A stretch of DNA of 42,683 nucleotides from Candidatus Omnitrophota bacterium (GCA_013202205.1 JABMSB010000006.1:1-42683), one strand, 5' to 3'; numbered from the stretch's first letter, positions 18,486 through 31,032 are shown. Notes: generated by a model from the letters alone, not told the origin. Numbers and translations are program-made.

Positions 18486-19440
18486 TTAGCATCTCCTTAG
18501 TCTTTTTTAAGACCTTCTTCTTTGCCTTCTCTAAGTCGAGGTCCAATGTGCACCCGGATGCCTTCCTGTGTCCACCACCGTCAAAGGCAGTAGCGAGCGT
18601 GTTGACATCGAAATTCCCTTTCGAACGAAAACTGACGTGTGTCTTGCCATCATCTGCCTCCCGGAAAAATATCGCAACATCGACACCCTTTATCATCCGG
18701 GCAAAGTTGATAAAATTCTCCGTATCCTCGGGCCTGCTGCCGGTGCGCTTGAACATATCGCGCCTCGCCTCTAAGTATGCTATGCGCTTATCCGGCGTAA
18801 CCTGTACGGTTGAGACGCACTCGCCTATAAGCTTGACACTTGCAAAATCTTTTTGCTCATATATCTTCTCGGATATCTCCTCAGGTTTTATACCCATCTT
18901 GATCAATTCCGCCGCCACATTATGTGTATCGCCTGAGGTATTACTGTACCTGAAAGAACCTGTATCTGTAGCAATAGCAATATACATATTCATCGCCGAA
19001 TCGATCGGGATTGCTTCCTTCATCGCTTTATATATATGGAAGACCATCTCACCACAGGAGCTCATGTGTGGATCGACCCATCTTATCTTGGCGAACTTCT
19101 CATTGCTGACATGGTGGTCAATATTAACTATATCTGAGCCCTTTGTCAATCGTGCCACATCTCCGATCCGCTCTATATTGGGTGAATCGAGTACGAGTGC
19201 CGCATCAAACTTGCACTCCTTGATATCCTTAGAAAGTTCTATCTCCTTTGCCCCGGGAAGCCATTTGAGTGTCTCAGGGACAGAATCGTTGTCGATGATG
19301 CGCACCTCTTTGCCCAGCTGCCTTAATAAAGACGCTATCGCCAGCTGGCTGCCTATCGCATCTCCTTCGGGATTTATATGCGCGGTCACTAAAAAACTCT
19401 TGTGCTTTTCTATGACCTTTATGATATCATCTATCGGCAT
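18478..19440 (-). CDS. nrnA: DHH-family bifunctional oligoribonuclease/PAP phosphatase
   Basis: HINPEGDAIGSQ, VNIDHHVSN, GGGHRKASGC. Confidence 0.92.
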   Translation of the reverse strand: MPIDDIIKVIEKHKSFLVTAHINPEGDAIGSQLAIASLLRQLGKEVRIIDNDSVPETLKWLPGAKEIELSKDIKECKFDAALVLDSPNIERIGDVARLTKGSDIVNIDHHVSNEKFAKIRWVDPHMSSCGEMVFHIYKAMKEAIPIDSAMNMYIAIATDTGSFRYSNTSGDTHNVAAELIKMGIKPEEISEKIYEQKDFASVKLIGECVSTVQVTPDKRIAYLEARRDMFKRTGSRPEDTENFINFARMIKGVDVAIFFREADDGKTHVSFRSKGNFDVNTLATAFDGGGHRKASGCTLDLDLEKAKKKVLKKTKEMLSE

Positions 19441-19801
19441 TGCCCTGCCCCGCCTTTCTTCGCTGTTCTTCTATCTTTTTAAATACTCCGTTTATACTCT
19501 CAGTCTGCTCGGCCGTGTCATCGTACTCGAAAACAATCTCAGGGGCGAACTTCAGTTTTATGCGCTTACCTATAGTGCGGCGGATAAGCTTAGTCGCGGT
19601 CCTTAAACTCTTCCGCGCTTCCTTTTTTGCGTTGTCATCGCCCAGGCATGTATAAAACATGCGCGCATAACGCAGGTCGGGTGTTATCGTTGCTTCTGTA
19701 ATGGTAATAAACTGGAGGCGCGGGTCACTAAACTCCCCGTGTAATAATAATAAGACCTCCCGTTGTATAGCCTTTGCTACCTTCTCAGATCTTATTGACA
19801 T
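19427..19801 (-). CDS. rbfA: Ribosome-binding factor A
   Basis: RSEKVAKAIQREVLLLLHGEFSDPRLQFITITEATITPDLRYARMFY. Confidence 0.92.
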   Translation of the reverse strand: MSIRSEKVAKAIQREVLLLLHGEFSDPRLQFITITEATITPDLRYARMFYTCLGDDNAKKEARKSLRTATKLIRRTIGKRIKLKFAPEIVFEYDDTAEQTESINGVFKKIEEQRRKAGQGNADR

Positions 19802-19838
19802 AGCTGCTCCTTTTATTTCATCTCGATCTCATAAATTA

Positions 19839-20549
19839 TCATTTCGGTTTTGCCAAAACTATAATGCAATCTCCCCTGCCGGGTAAATTAAGCATGAATA
19901 AACCATATAATAGTTGCGAGATTGCTCTCTTGAATAGACCAAATTCTCCCATATTCAAGCTTTCGGGGACATGCTGCAGCACGTTTCTATAGAAAGGAGA
20001 ATAAAAAGGAAATCCCCATCTCTTTATAGATAGAATATCAAAGTTCGCAATATCAAGTTTGTGAAGCAACTCTCCCTCGGAGTAATTGCGCACATGCCCC
20101 ACCTCTCTTTCAATAGGCCTCATCCTGCCCATTAGGGTACAGATTAATAGATACTTCTTTTTCATCCTGTGCACATTCCCCAAAAACTTGACATCATCAT
20201 TGACATGTTCGATGATGTCGATTGCTGTTACCAAATCATATTTTTTACCCAAAAAACTATTTTCTATGTCTATTGCGTAAAATTTAGAAAAGGGCATCGA
20301 TTTGCTGTTCTTTTCCACCAAAAATTGAGCAATGTCCGCTCCGGAAAATGATGCATCGGGTTTAACCTCGTGCAGGTATTTCAAAAATGAAGCTTCTCCG
20401 CAACCAACATCTAAGATAGAGCTCCAATCAAGATCCTTTATCATTTTCAGACAAAGTTGCCTTATGTGCCGTGACGCTGGTCCAAATTTTTTCATATCTG
20501 ACCACTTATGCCAAGCAGAATCATAAAAGTCTTTACCATTTACTGACAT
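19839..20549 (-). CDS. Class I SAM-dependent methyltransferase
   Basis: SSILDVGCGEASFLKYL; AIDIIEHVNDD. Confidence 0.85.
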   Translation of the reverse strand: MSVNGKDFYDSAWHKWSDMKKFGPASRHIRQLCLKMIKDLDWSSILDVGCGEASFLKYLHEVKPDASFSGADIAQFLVEKNSKSMPFSKFYAIDIENSFLGKKYDLVTAIDIIEHVNDDVKFLGNVHRMKKKYLLICTLMGRMRPIEREVGHVRNYSEGELLHKLDIANFDILSIKRWGFPFYSPFYRNVLQHVPESLNMGEFGLFKRAISQLLYGLFMLNLPGRGDCIIVLAKPK

Positions 20550-20560
20550 TCAAATCCCCC

Positions 20561-20842
20561 TCATATCATCTCCGTCTCATGATCAAGCAGGGTAATCCCA
20601 TGAAACCTATCCGTAAATTGTATCACCTTGCTCAATGCTCCATCGAGATGCGCGCCGTCATTCGATACCATCGCCACCGCAACCGATGCGCGTTGCCACT
20701 TATCGTTATTATCCACTTCGGCTACTGAGACATTGAAATTATTGGTCAGTCGGTCCTTAAAACTCTTGAGCACCGTTCGTTTGGCCTTAAGGGAATTGGC
20801 GCCGTCTATCATAAGATCTAGATGTAATATGCCCAGCTTCAC
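20561..20842 (-). CDS. DUF503 (YlxP-like) protein
   Basis: LGILHLDLMIDGANSLKAKRTVLKSFKDRLTNNFNVSVAEVDNNDKWQRASVAVAMVSND. Confidence 0.9.
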   Translation of the reverse strand: MKLGILHLDLMIDGANSLKAKRTVLKSFKDRLTNNFNVSVAEVDNNDKWQRASVAVAMVSNDGAHLDGALSKVIQFTDRFHGITLLDHETEMI

Positions 20843-22164
20843 TTCTTAATCAACCTCTTAAGATAAACCATTTCATCTCTTTTGGTATCGAGCGATAAAT
20901 CGAGTTTGGCCCACAATAACTTCTCGAGCAACTTTCTATACTCTGGTCCTGGCCTAAGACCCATCTTTCTTAAATCTTCTCCTCCCACGTAGACCTTGAC
21001 TGCACTATACTTTACTATGAAGTTCGTCAGCCGGTTGCGCACTCGTTTAGTCTTTGCAACAGCCATCATCGCCAGTATCGTCTCATAAGAGATCGGGTTC
21101 AAGACCCGGTAGATCTCACTCGGCTTAAGCCGCTTGGAACTGCTTAAACGCTTAATCAGCTTCGAACCATCCTTAATAAATGACAGTATCCTTAGTCTAT
21201 CCCATTTACTTAAGGCAAATCTATCGCATAAAACTTTTGCCTGTCGATATGTGAGCCCTCTTATAAGAATCATAAAATATATGATCCACGCATCCAAGTG
21301 GCGCTGATCATCTCTCTGGTGGGATCCCCTAAACCATCTTATTGCACGTCTTGCTGCAGCAAATTCCTTCTCCATCTGTGCTCCGAGCTTGATATCAGGG
21401 TGTATAAAACGCAGTTCGTGGAACCGAGCCATCTTTTTGACGGCATTTAGAGGATAGTCCTCCGAAAGAAGGAGCGCGATCTCATTCCTTATCCGTTCTT
21501 TGCTGGTATGTTCAAAACTCTTTAAGTTGACGGCATGTTTTATCAGGTCTTCTGTATGCTTCTCTATGGTAAAGTGATATCTCTCGGCAAAACGGATCGC
21601 TCTAAAGATGCGGGTCGGGTCATCTACAAAGCTTGCGTCATGTAAAACGCGTATCTTCTTTTTCGACAGGTCCTCTTTGCCGCCAAAAAAATCGAGGAGG
21701 TTACCGAAATCTTTTCGGGTAAGGCTGACTGCCATAGCATTTATGGTAAAATCCCTTCTTGAGATGTCTTCCCTGATAGTGCCAAATTTCACCTTCGGCA
21801 GCGCTGCGGGGCGCTCATACGACTCTGTACGGGCCGTTGCCAGATCGATCTTGAATTTACGTGATCTCTTTCCCGGGGGCCAATGCATATAGATAGTAGC
21901 TGTCCCAAACCTGCTATAGGGAACGAGCTTGCCGCGGAGTCTGCGTGCCATCTTACGGCCGAACTCGATCGCATCCCCCTCTATGACCAGGTCTACATCG
22001 AGATTGCGTACGCCTAAAAGTAGGTCCCTTACAAAACCACCTACAACATAAGCGCGCAACCCAGACTCCTCAGCCAAGGCACCACAAAGCTTGAGGAGCT
22101 TCAGCATATCCCTGCTGAGCATCGCCCGCATTTTCTTATTTATATTGGGGGTAATTAAATCCAT
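20839..22164 (-). CDS. CCA tRNA nucleotidyltransferase / poly(A) polymerase family
   Basis: RAYVVGGFVRDLLLGVRNLDVDLVIEGDA, RRDFTINAMAVSL, RIFRAIRFAERY. Confidence 0.9.
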   Translation of the reverse strand: MDLITPNINKKMRAMLSRDMLKLLKLCGALAEESGLRAYVVGGFVRDLLLGVRNLDVDLVIEGDAIEFGRKMARRLRGKLVPYSRFGTATIYMHWPPGKRSRKFKIDLATARTESYERPAALPKVKFGTIREDISRRDFTINAMAVSLTRKDFGNLLDFFGGKEDLSKKKIRVLHDASFVDDPTRIFRAIRFAERYHFTIEKHTEDLIKHAVNLKSFEHTSKERIRNEIALLLSEDYPLNAVKKMARFHELRFIHPDIKLGAQMEKEFAAARRAIRWFRGSHQRDDQRHLDAWIIYFMILIRGLTYRQAKVLCDRFALSKWDRLRILSFIKDGSKLIKRLSSSKRLKPSEIYRVLNPISYETILAMMAVAKTKRVRNRLTNFIVKYSAVKVYVGGEDLRKMGLRPGPEYRKLLEKLLWAKLDLSLDTKRDEMVYLKRLIKK

Positions 22165-22215
22165 ATAGGGTACCTTACGTATAGAACGTATAAATAGTAC
22201 ATATAGAAGAAACTA

Positions 22216-22245
22216 AGTTTACCATATCCCCCCCACTCTTGTCAA
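22216..22245 (-). promoter_or_regulatory. Sigma70-type promoter for the CCA/DUF503 operon
   Basis: Minus TTGACA (22245-22240), 18-nt spacer, TAAACT (22221-22216). Confidence 0.6.
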
Positions 22246-22251
22246 CAACAA

Positions 22252-22371
22252 CCAAGACGTTTCTCAACTCAATCGGAGATCTGCCCCAAACTCAATCGGA
22301 GATCTGTCATACATGACACTTCTCCGATTGGGAACAGGTCAGATCTCCGATTAGAACCAGAAACGTCTTGG
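22252..22371. repeat. Nested palindromic (MITE/REPIN-like) element, about 120 bp
   Basis: Perfect 13-bp terminal IR CCAAGACGTTTCT (22252-22264) / AGAAACGTCTTGG (22359-22371). Direct 18-mer AACTCAATCGGAGATCTG at 22266 and 22289. Inverted CTCCGATTG (22322-22330) and CAGATCTCCGATT (22340-22352). Central palindrome TGTCATACATGACA. Confidence 0.85.
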
Positions 22372-22373
22372 GT

Positions 22374-23264
22374 TTAGGGGCGGGGGTGGAATTTTTTGTG
22401 GATAGATTTGAGGCGTTCTTTGTTGATGTGGGTATAGATCTGTGTGGTGGAGATATCGGCGTGGCCGAGCATCTCCTGGACGATCCTGAGATCTGCTCCG
22501 CGCTCAAGTAGGTGTGTAGCGAATGAGTGGCGCAGGGTGTGTGGTGTGATCCGTTTTTTTATGCGAGCCTTGCGGACATACTCTTTAAGCATCTTCCAGA
22601 ATGCCTGACGGCTCATGTGTTTGCCAAGCCGCGTCAGAAATAGTGCAGGATCGGGTTTCCCCTGCTTTACCAGATTAGGTCTCACCCGTTTAAGGTACCT
22701 CTCTAGATACATCTTCGCCTTTCGGCCTATCGGTACGATCCTCTCCTTACTCCCCTTTCCTATGCAGCGAATAAATCCTACGTCGAGGTTCAGCCCATCC
22801 ATCCTCAGGTTAACGAGTTCGGATACACGCATACCGGTTGCATAGAGCAACTCAAGGAACGCCCTGTCACGGGCACCGCGTGGCTTGTGGGCATTGGGGA
22901 CTAATAGGAGTTTATCGACCTCATCTACCGTAAGGACATCCGGAAGATGGCGCACTATCTTTGGTGTATCTATTACGGATGTGGGATCGGTTTTTATGAT
23001 GCGCTCTGCGACTAAGAATCTGAAGAATACCTTGATGGCGGCAAGGCTCCTGCCAACCGAATTGGATGAAAGCCCATTGTCCCGTCGAGCAAGCATGAAT
23101 GAGGTTATATTATCGCGTTTTACTTTGGCAGGGGTCGTTATGCCTTTTTTTAATAGGTAGCTACTAAAGGCCTTGAGGTCTCGCCTGTATGCGGTGATGG
23201 TATTATTTGCGAGGCCTCGCTCGACTGAGAGATAGTTTAGGAATTCTTCGATTAAGTTATCCAT
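22374..23264 (-). CDS. xerD: Tyrosine recombinase XerC/XerD type
   Basis: LLYATGMRVSELVNLRM, TPHTLRHSFATHLLERGADLRIVQEMLGHADISTTQIYTH (R-H-R-H-Y). Confidence 0.9.
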   Translation of the reverse strand: MDNLIEEFLNYLSVERGLANNTITAYRRDLKAFSSYLLKKGITTPAKVKRDNITSFMLARRDNGLSSNSVGRSLAAIKVFFRFLVAERIIKTDPTSVIDTPKIVRHLPDVLTVDEVDKLLLVPNAHKPRGARDRAFLELLYATGMRVSELVNLRMDGLNLDVGFIRCIGKGSKERIVPIGRKAKMYLERYLKRVRPNLVKQGKPDPALFLTRLGKHMSRQAFWKMLKEYVRKARIKKRITPHTLRHSFATHLLERGADLRIVQEMLGHADISTTQIYTHINKERLKSIHKKFHPRP

Positions 23265-23860
23265 GGGTTATTTTTTCGTTCGTGGCCTGCGGTAGTTGTG
23301 GGGCCGTGGCCGGGATAAAACTTTACACTATCTTCTTCTTTAAGCAATTTAGTCTTTATCGATTGCAAAAGCTCTTGGTGGGAACCTCCAGGCAGGTCTG
23401 TCCTCCCCACCCCTTCACGAAATATCGTATCGCCTGTAAAGACCACGTCATTTACTTTTAAAGAGATCCCACCCTCTGTGTGGCCGGGTGTATGGATCAC
23501 CTTTAGCTTTAAGTTGCCGACTGGTATCTCATCCCCTTCCTCAACCAACTTTGAGGCCGGGCGTGAAGTGATACCCAGGCCGAATGATATCGATAGATTA
23601 CTTGCCGGATCAATCAGCATCCCTGCATCGAGCCGGTGGATCCAGACAGGAAGTTTGAATCCTCCGTTGGCACCTATGTGGTCGCCGTGGCCATGGGTAT
23701 TTATGATAAGCTTTGGTGTCAGTTTTCTTGACTTTAACTCGGCTTTGATAGCCTCTGGATCGGCACCCGGATCTATTATAGCTGCCTCATAAGTATCATC
23801 ATCACCTACTATGTAACAATTTGTCTCAAGAGGGCCTACTACGACTCGTCTTATTATCAT
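23252..23860 (-). CDS. MBL-fold metallohydrolase (glyoxalase II-like)
   Basis: NTHGHGDHIGANG, IHTPGHTEGGISL, VFTGDTIF, FYPGHGPTTT. Confidence 0.9.
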   Translation of the reverse strand: MIIRRVVVGPLETNCYIVGDDDTYEAAIIDPGADPEAIKAELKSRKLTPKLIINTHGHGDHIGANGGFKLPVWIHRLDAGMLIDPASNLSISFGLGITSRPASKLVEEGDEIPVGNLKLKVIHTPGHTEGGISLKVNDVVFTGDTIFREGVGRTDLPGGSHQELLQSIKTKLLKEEDSVKFYPGHGPTTTAGHERKNNPWIT

Positions 23861-23878
23861 ATCTATCTGCTTTGCCCC

Positions 23879-26439
<2,561 letters not shown>

Positions 26440-27165
26440 TCACCTTCCCTCTGCTAACCTATCTGCTATGATGTCCGGTAGGCCCGCTCCCCTTATCTTA
26501 TCCTGCGCCTTCTTTATGTCGTAAGCAATCCTTTTAAACTCTATCTTTTTAGCTTCATCATCATAGATGCAATAAGATGCCTTTGGATTGCCATCTCTCG
26601 GTTGCCCTATACTGCCACAGTTTATTATATATTTAGTCCCTTCGGCTAATTTTACAATCTTATCCTGGGAGTAACTAATCCTGCCCTCTCTTTCCCAGTA
26701 TATGCCCGGAGAATGCGTATGGCCCAGAAAACAGAGGGGTGTATCCTGTAACCGAAATGACATGAGCGCTTCTCGTTCATCGCGCATATAACGGAACTCT
26801 TCCGGGCGATGCAGGGTACCGTGTACTAAAGTAAAATCTTTCTCTTTTAAGAGATGGTTTAAGCTGTTTGCGTAATTGAGCTCTTCTGTGTTTATCATCT
26901 GGCGTGTCCAATATACGGCCGCCTTTGCGTAGGGGTTGAAATAGTCCGTATACTTTAAGTCCCTTACCGCCCATTCGTGATTGCCGCAAACCACCTTTTC
27001 CGTGAGACCCCTTACACGTTCAATGCACTTTGAAGGGTCTGCGCCATATCCGATTATATCTCCTGTTGAGAGATATTCATCAACCCTCTCTTTTTGCAAA
27101 GCTTCAATTACCGCCTCAAGCGCCTCAAGATTGCCATGCACATCGGAGATAAGCGCATATCTCAT
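26440..27165 (-). CDS. Metallophosphoesterase family protein
   Basis: ALISDVHGNLEALEAV, STGDIIGYGADP, VCGNHEWAV, FLGHTHSPGIY. Confidence 0.92.
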   Translation of the reverse strand: MRYALISDVHGNLEALEAVIEALQKERVDEYLSTGDIIGYGADPSKCIERVRGLTEKVVCGNHEWAVRDLKYTDYFNPYAKAAVYWTRQMINTEELNYANSLNHLLKEKDFTLVHGTLHRPEEFRYMRDEREALMSFRLQDTPLCFLGHTHSPGIYWEREGRISYSQDKIVKLAEGTKYIINCGSIGQPRDGNPKASYCIYDDEAKKIEFKRIAYDIKKAQDKIRGAGLPDIIADRLAEGR

Positions 27166-27875
27166 CTTATGCCCAGCTCTTTTCTTATATCACTTAGCTG
27201 CTTGGCGACTATCCCCTGATGGTGCTCATCATCGACAAATATGGCCTCGCACCTCTTCCACTCCTTGTATGCCGCCCTAAGATCTCCCTTCTTCTTATAT
27301 GCATGGGCTATAAGCCGATCCAGGTGTGGTGGGTGAGAGAAGCGCGTTCCCATGCGAAAATATCTTATCGCCTCATCATAATCTTCTAATCTGTGATAGT
27401 AGCTCCACCCCAACTCAAAATAGAGGTCATATATCCTGCTATTCTTTGATATTCCTTCTTGAAGAAATTGTATACCGTCTTCTATGTATTCATCGGCTTC
27501 GTGTCGGGTCGGCGCCAGGGAGGACATATTATATATCAGTTGCCACCCCCCCAACGACCACGCCTCTATAAAACGGCTCTGGATTAATGTGATCGCCCGA
27601 AAGAGCGGAAGCATCTTGAAGTGCTGGCCTGTATGCCAGTATTCGTCTACCCGCATCCATAAGATATCCACTGCTACTCCCCGAAAACCGGATATAATAA
27701 AGTTGGACATAAACTCGCCCGGCAGTATAATGATTTCTTCTCTTAAGTCTTCTTGTAATCTGTGGTAGATAATATCCTGCTGCAGGGGTACCAATATAGC
27801 AAGTAGGGCTATCATAAAGAATAGCATGACAATAACCTGCCATCTCTTTCTTTTGCTATATGCAATCTCTCCCAA
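27162..27875 (-). CDS. Membrane-anchored TPR-containing hypothetical protein
   Basis: N-terminal TM (VIVMLFFMIALLAILVPL); helical repeat RIYDLYFELGWSYYHRLEDYDEAIRYFRMGTRFSHPP. Confidence 0.75.
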   Translation of the reverse strand: MGEIAYSKRKRWQVIVMLFFMIALLAILVPLQQDIIYHRLQEDLREEIIILPGEFMSNFIISGFRGVAVDILWMRVDEYWHTGQHFKMLPLFRAITLIQSRFIEAWSLGGWQLIYNMSSLAPTRHEADEYIEDGIQFLQEGISKNSRIYDLYFELGWSYYHRLEDYDEAIRYFRMGTRFSHPPHLDRLIAHAYKKKGDLRAAYKEWKRCEAIFVDDEHHQGIVAKQLSDIRKELGIR

Positions 27876-27887
27876 GACAGACCCTTC

Positions 27888-28655
27888 CTAAACCTCTCTT
27901 CTATTAAATATCAATATGGCCCCCATGAGCATTACCGCAGAATAGAGCAAGCCATAGAGAAGTACTTTTGATATATAGATCCAGGTTACCTGTGTACCCA
28001 GGACTATAGAATTCTGTATATCGAAGTTCTCAAAGTTTGGGAAAAGCGCCTCAAGTACTACGAATATATATTCGAGGACTTTCGACTTAGCGTGTTCGCC
28101 GATATGGCTCAAGAAACTTAAGAAGTGACCTATGATATAGATAGAGAATGACGCGGCAACATTGAGATTGCTTGAGAGGAACGTTGAGAAAAATATAGCT
28201 ACCGATGCCAGGAGACAATTCTTCATAAATATGATCAGGATTGCCTTTAGGAGCTCCGTATCAAAAATCTGTTCCTTTGAGATGAGCAGGATAAAAAAGA
28301 GTGCACTCATAAAGATGAGATTGGTCGCTATTACCATAACCGCGCCCAGGAACTTGCCCAATACGACTTCAGATCGCCTGATCGGGCTTGCCAATAGAAG
28401 CGGTGCCGTACGCCTCTCTATCTCCGACGGAATTAGCGTGGCTGCGCCAAATATGGCAACGAGCATGCCGAAGAATGTGATTGCACCCAGTCCGATATCT
28501 TTGATTATCTTAATCTCCTCATTGGGGGTTAAGTATGTGAAATATGTGGAGAACCCTATCGCGATAAGTCCAAAAAGGAATATCGACATCAGTATCTTTT
28601 TGTGCACCGCCTCATGGAGCACAAGTTTTGCTATAGATGATATCCTACTGAGCAT
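27888..28655 (-). CDS. ABC transporter permease (ABC-2 type)
   Basis: Multiple TM segments; IPSEIERRTAPLLLASPIRRSEVVLGKFLG signature; adjacent ATPase. Confidence 0.9.
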   Translation of the reverse strand: MLSRISSIAKLVLHEAVHKKILMSIFLFGLIAIGFSTYFTYLTPNEEIKIIKDIGLGAITFFGMLVAIFGAATLIPSEIERRTAPLLLASPIRRSEVVLGKFLGAVMVIATNLIFMSALFFILLISKEQIFDTELLKAILIIFMKNCLLASVAIFFSTFLSSNLNVAASFSIYIIGHFLSFLSHIGEHAKSKVLEYIFVVLEALFPNFENFDIQNSIVLGTQVTWIYISKVLLYGLLYSAVMLMGAILIFNRREV

Positions 28656-29406
28656 CTCGTCCTTTCCTTTGGGAATCTATTGCATCGATATATACATCCG
28701 TCAAGGATGCCTCAGGTCCCAATCGCCTCTTTAAGTCCCCTACAGTACCCAAAGCAATCAATTCCCCATAATATAATATACCGACACGGTCACAGACATC
28801 TTCAGCCTCTTTTAATATATGGCTGCAGAGTATGATCGACTTCCCTCGATCGCGCAACCTCTTGATAAGCTCTTTTACATCCCGTATCCCTATCGGATCG
28901 AGCCCTAAGACCGGCTCATCTAAAAGTAGGAGTTGAGGGTCGTTTAATAGGGCAACTGCTAAACCGAGGCGCTGGAGCATCCCTTTCGAAAATCCGTAGA
29001 TCCGCCTTTTGCGGACATCGGTCAATCCAACTATATCGAGGGATTCATCAATGCGCTTTGAGAGCCCGGCCATATCCACCTGGGATAAACTTGCATAAAA
29101 GGTGAGTAGTTGCTGCGGTGTCAAAAAATCATAGAATAGAGGCGTCTCCGGAAGATACCCTATCTTGCGGCGCACCTTCAAAAATTCCGGGGAGTTCTCC
29201 AGTACAATAACCCTGCCACTTGTGGGAAATGCCAACCCGAGAATAAGCTTTAAGAAGGTCGTCTTACCGCTCCCATTAGGCCCAAGGAGTCCGAATACTT
29301 CACCTCTCTTAATGGAGAGGTCTAGCCCCCCAAGAGCAACAACCGGCTGCCTTCTGAGGCCGGGGTAAATTTTCTTTAGTGATACGGCTAATACGACGTT
29401 TTCCAT
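28645..29406 (-). CDS. ABC transporter ATP-binding protein
   Basis: Walker A GLLGPNGSGKTT, signature FSKGMLQRLGLAVAL, Walker B LLLLDEPVLGLDP. Confidence 0.95.
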   Translation of the reverse strand: MENVVLAVSLKKIYPGLRRQPVVALGGLDLSIKRGEVFGLLGPNGSGKTTFLKLILGLAFPTSGRVIVLENSPEFLKVRRKIGYLPETPLFYDFLTPQQLLTFYASLSQVDMAGLSKRIDESLDIVGLTDVRKRRIYGFSKGMLQRLGLAVALLNDPQLLLLDEPVLGLDPIGIRDVKELIKRLRDRGKSIILCSHILKEAEDVCDRVGILYYGELIALGTVGDLKRRLGPEASLTDVYIDAIDSQRKGRDAQ

Positions 29407-29413
29407 GCCATCC

Positions 29414-29689
29414 CTAAAATTTTACTGCAAAATCCCTGAATTCCCCCGTATGGGGGCTCCAATGTATATCGGCATTGCGTATATACGACTTAATAGGGCC
29501 ATCTTTAATCTTCTGCAGTAAAAGTACCAGATCTGCTTCCTCGCCTTCAGCTACCACCTCAACCTGGCCATTGGGTAGATTCCTCACCCAACCGCTAACC
29601 CCCAGAGATATGGCATATCTTTCGGCTGTGTACCGAAAACCGACCCCCTGCACCATCCCTGAATAGTATACACGCACACGTTTCTTCAC
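29414..29689 (-). CDS. acyP: Acylphosphatase
   Basis: YSGMVQGVGFRYTAERYAISLGVSGWVRNLPNGQVEVVAEGE. Confidence 0.95.
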   Translation of the reverse strand: MKKRVRVYYSGMVQGVGFRYTAERYAISLGVSGWVRNLPNGQVEVVAEGEEADLVLLLQKIKDGPIKSYIRNADIHWSPHTGEFRDFAVKF

Positions 29690-29770
29690 AATAACACCGG
29701 TAATATGGCCGCAGCTATTAAACGCAGTGCGAACCTATTTTAAACACTTAATAAAAGATCCTGGTAATAA

Positions 29771-31024
29771 TTAAATCTCACTTAATAAATCAACTTGCCT
29801 TAATTTTTCAATCATTGGATATAATTCCCAAACCGGCACATTTATCTTATTGCTAATATCTATTAAGTCATTTTCCCCATCAGCATAAGCTATAAAATTC
29901 AACATCTTTTGAGCATCATTTCCGCAAGATTTTGTGGTAACTGTTGGGTGGAACCCTCTTTTCCCAAGCTGTGGTTCTCCTAAACAATTTACTTTATAGA
30001 TATGATTCTTTTCAATAAGGCATAGGCATTCTTTTAGCACATCATAACTACCAGCAAGCCCTTCCGGACTAACAAAATCTAAATTATCTAATGAGGTATG
30101 ATATTCTGGATATGCTCCATATTTACTTCTTGCTACGCAACAAACAGGGAGATCTATTCCCGGTGCATTATATTGTCGCTCATCGCTTCCGTTGTTAAGA
30201 AAAGACCACCTTATAAAATCAGGGTGTTTGAATGATAAGATATTTACCGCGACCTTATCTGCGTAAGTATCGCCCTTTCTTGTCGGAAGATAAGAATACC
30301 CATTGTCATCCCCTACGCAAGATACGTTAAAACCGGCGATTATATTCTTTTTCATTGCTTCCAAATTTTTACTCAGGTAAGTGATAGAACCGATCGTTTC
30401 AGGAATAAATATGATACGATAAGTATATCTTCTTCGCTTGCTCAAAATCCACTTTGTTAAAAATGTTGTTACAGCCGGCCCCGACAATTCATTATTTGCC
30501 ATGGAGGGATGGCACACATAAGTTGAAAGAAGCACTTCCTTCTCTGATTCCCCCGGAATAATAAGCTCCCCGTATGTTAAAGATCCATCTTTTAATTTGC
30601 TATCAATAAAAATCTTATACTCGCCTTCTTCGAGCTGTTCTCTATCTTTATGCGCAATGCAAAACCCCCACCTTTCCTTGTAGTGCGAAGCTACATAAGG
30701 AATGGCTTCCGGTTGGCCAGGAAGTGAATATAAATGTTCTTGAAGCTCTGAAAGATTTACCGTTTTATTAACTGGGACAGAATAACCTACAACATGAAGA
30801 TTGCTCTTTTTAAAATCAATGATCCTGTTGCCGGTTTTATCCATCACATAAGCATCATTTATATTCCACTCTCTGGGAACCGTCCAGTCAAACACTTTTG
30901 TTCCTGTCGGTACCTCATAAATCTCTATGGGGATATGTGCCTTGATGATTCTTAGTGTTTCCCGTACACCATTGCCGGTAATACTTCTGCAAATTGGGAA
31001 CATTTTCTTGACTAGGTCATACAT
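29771..31024 (-). CDS. Aminopeptidase-like protein (DUF2172/DUF4910 type)
   Basis: FPICRSITGNGVRETLRII, FDWTVPREWNINDAYVMD, STYVCHPSMANNELSGP, metallopeptidase-like fold. Confidence 0.85.
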   Translation of the reverse strand: MYDLVKKMFPICRSITGNGVRETLRIIKAHIPIEIYEVPTGTKVFDWTVPREWNINDAYVMDKTGNRIIDFKKSNLHVVGYSVPVNKTVNLSELQEHLYSLPGQPEAIPYVASHYKERWGFCIAHKDREQLEEGEYKIFIDSKLKDGSLTYGELIIPGESEKEVLLSTYVCHPSMANNELSGPAVTTFLTKWILSKRRRYTYRIIFIPETIGSITYLSKNLEAMKKNIIAGFNVSCVGDDNGYSYLPTRKGDTYADKVAVNILSFKHPDFIRWSFLNNGSDERQYNAPGIDLPVCCVARSKYGAYPEYHTSLDNLDFVSPEGLAGSYDVLKECLCLIEKNHIYKVNCLGEPQLGKRGFHPTVTTKSCGNDAQKMLNFIAYADGENDLIDISNKINVPVWELYPMIEKLRQVDLLSEI

Positions 31025-31032
31025 ATCATTAC

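Noticed and set aside
18473-19606. 377-aa plus-strand ORF
   Set aside because: Antisense to the clearly recognisable nrnA and rbfA; low-complexity Ser/Leu composition typical of shadow ORFs.
22374-23264. Xer recombinase as integrase of a mobile island
   Set aside because: Looks like a housekeeping XerC/D embedded in core genes and is far from the tRNA-adjacent block.
28162-28734. 190-aa plus-strand ORF
   Set aside because: Antisense to the ABC permease gene; no coding signature.
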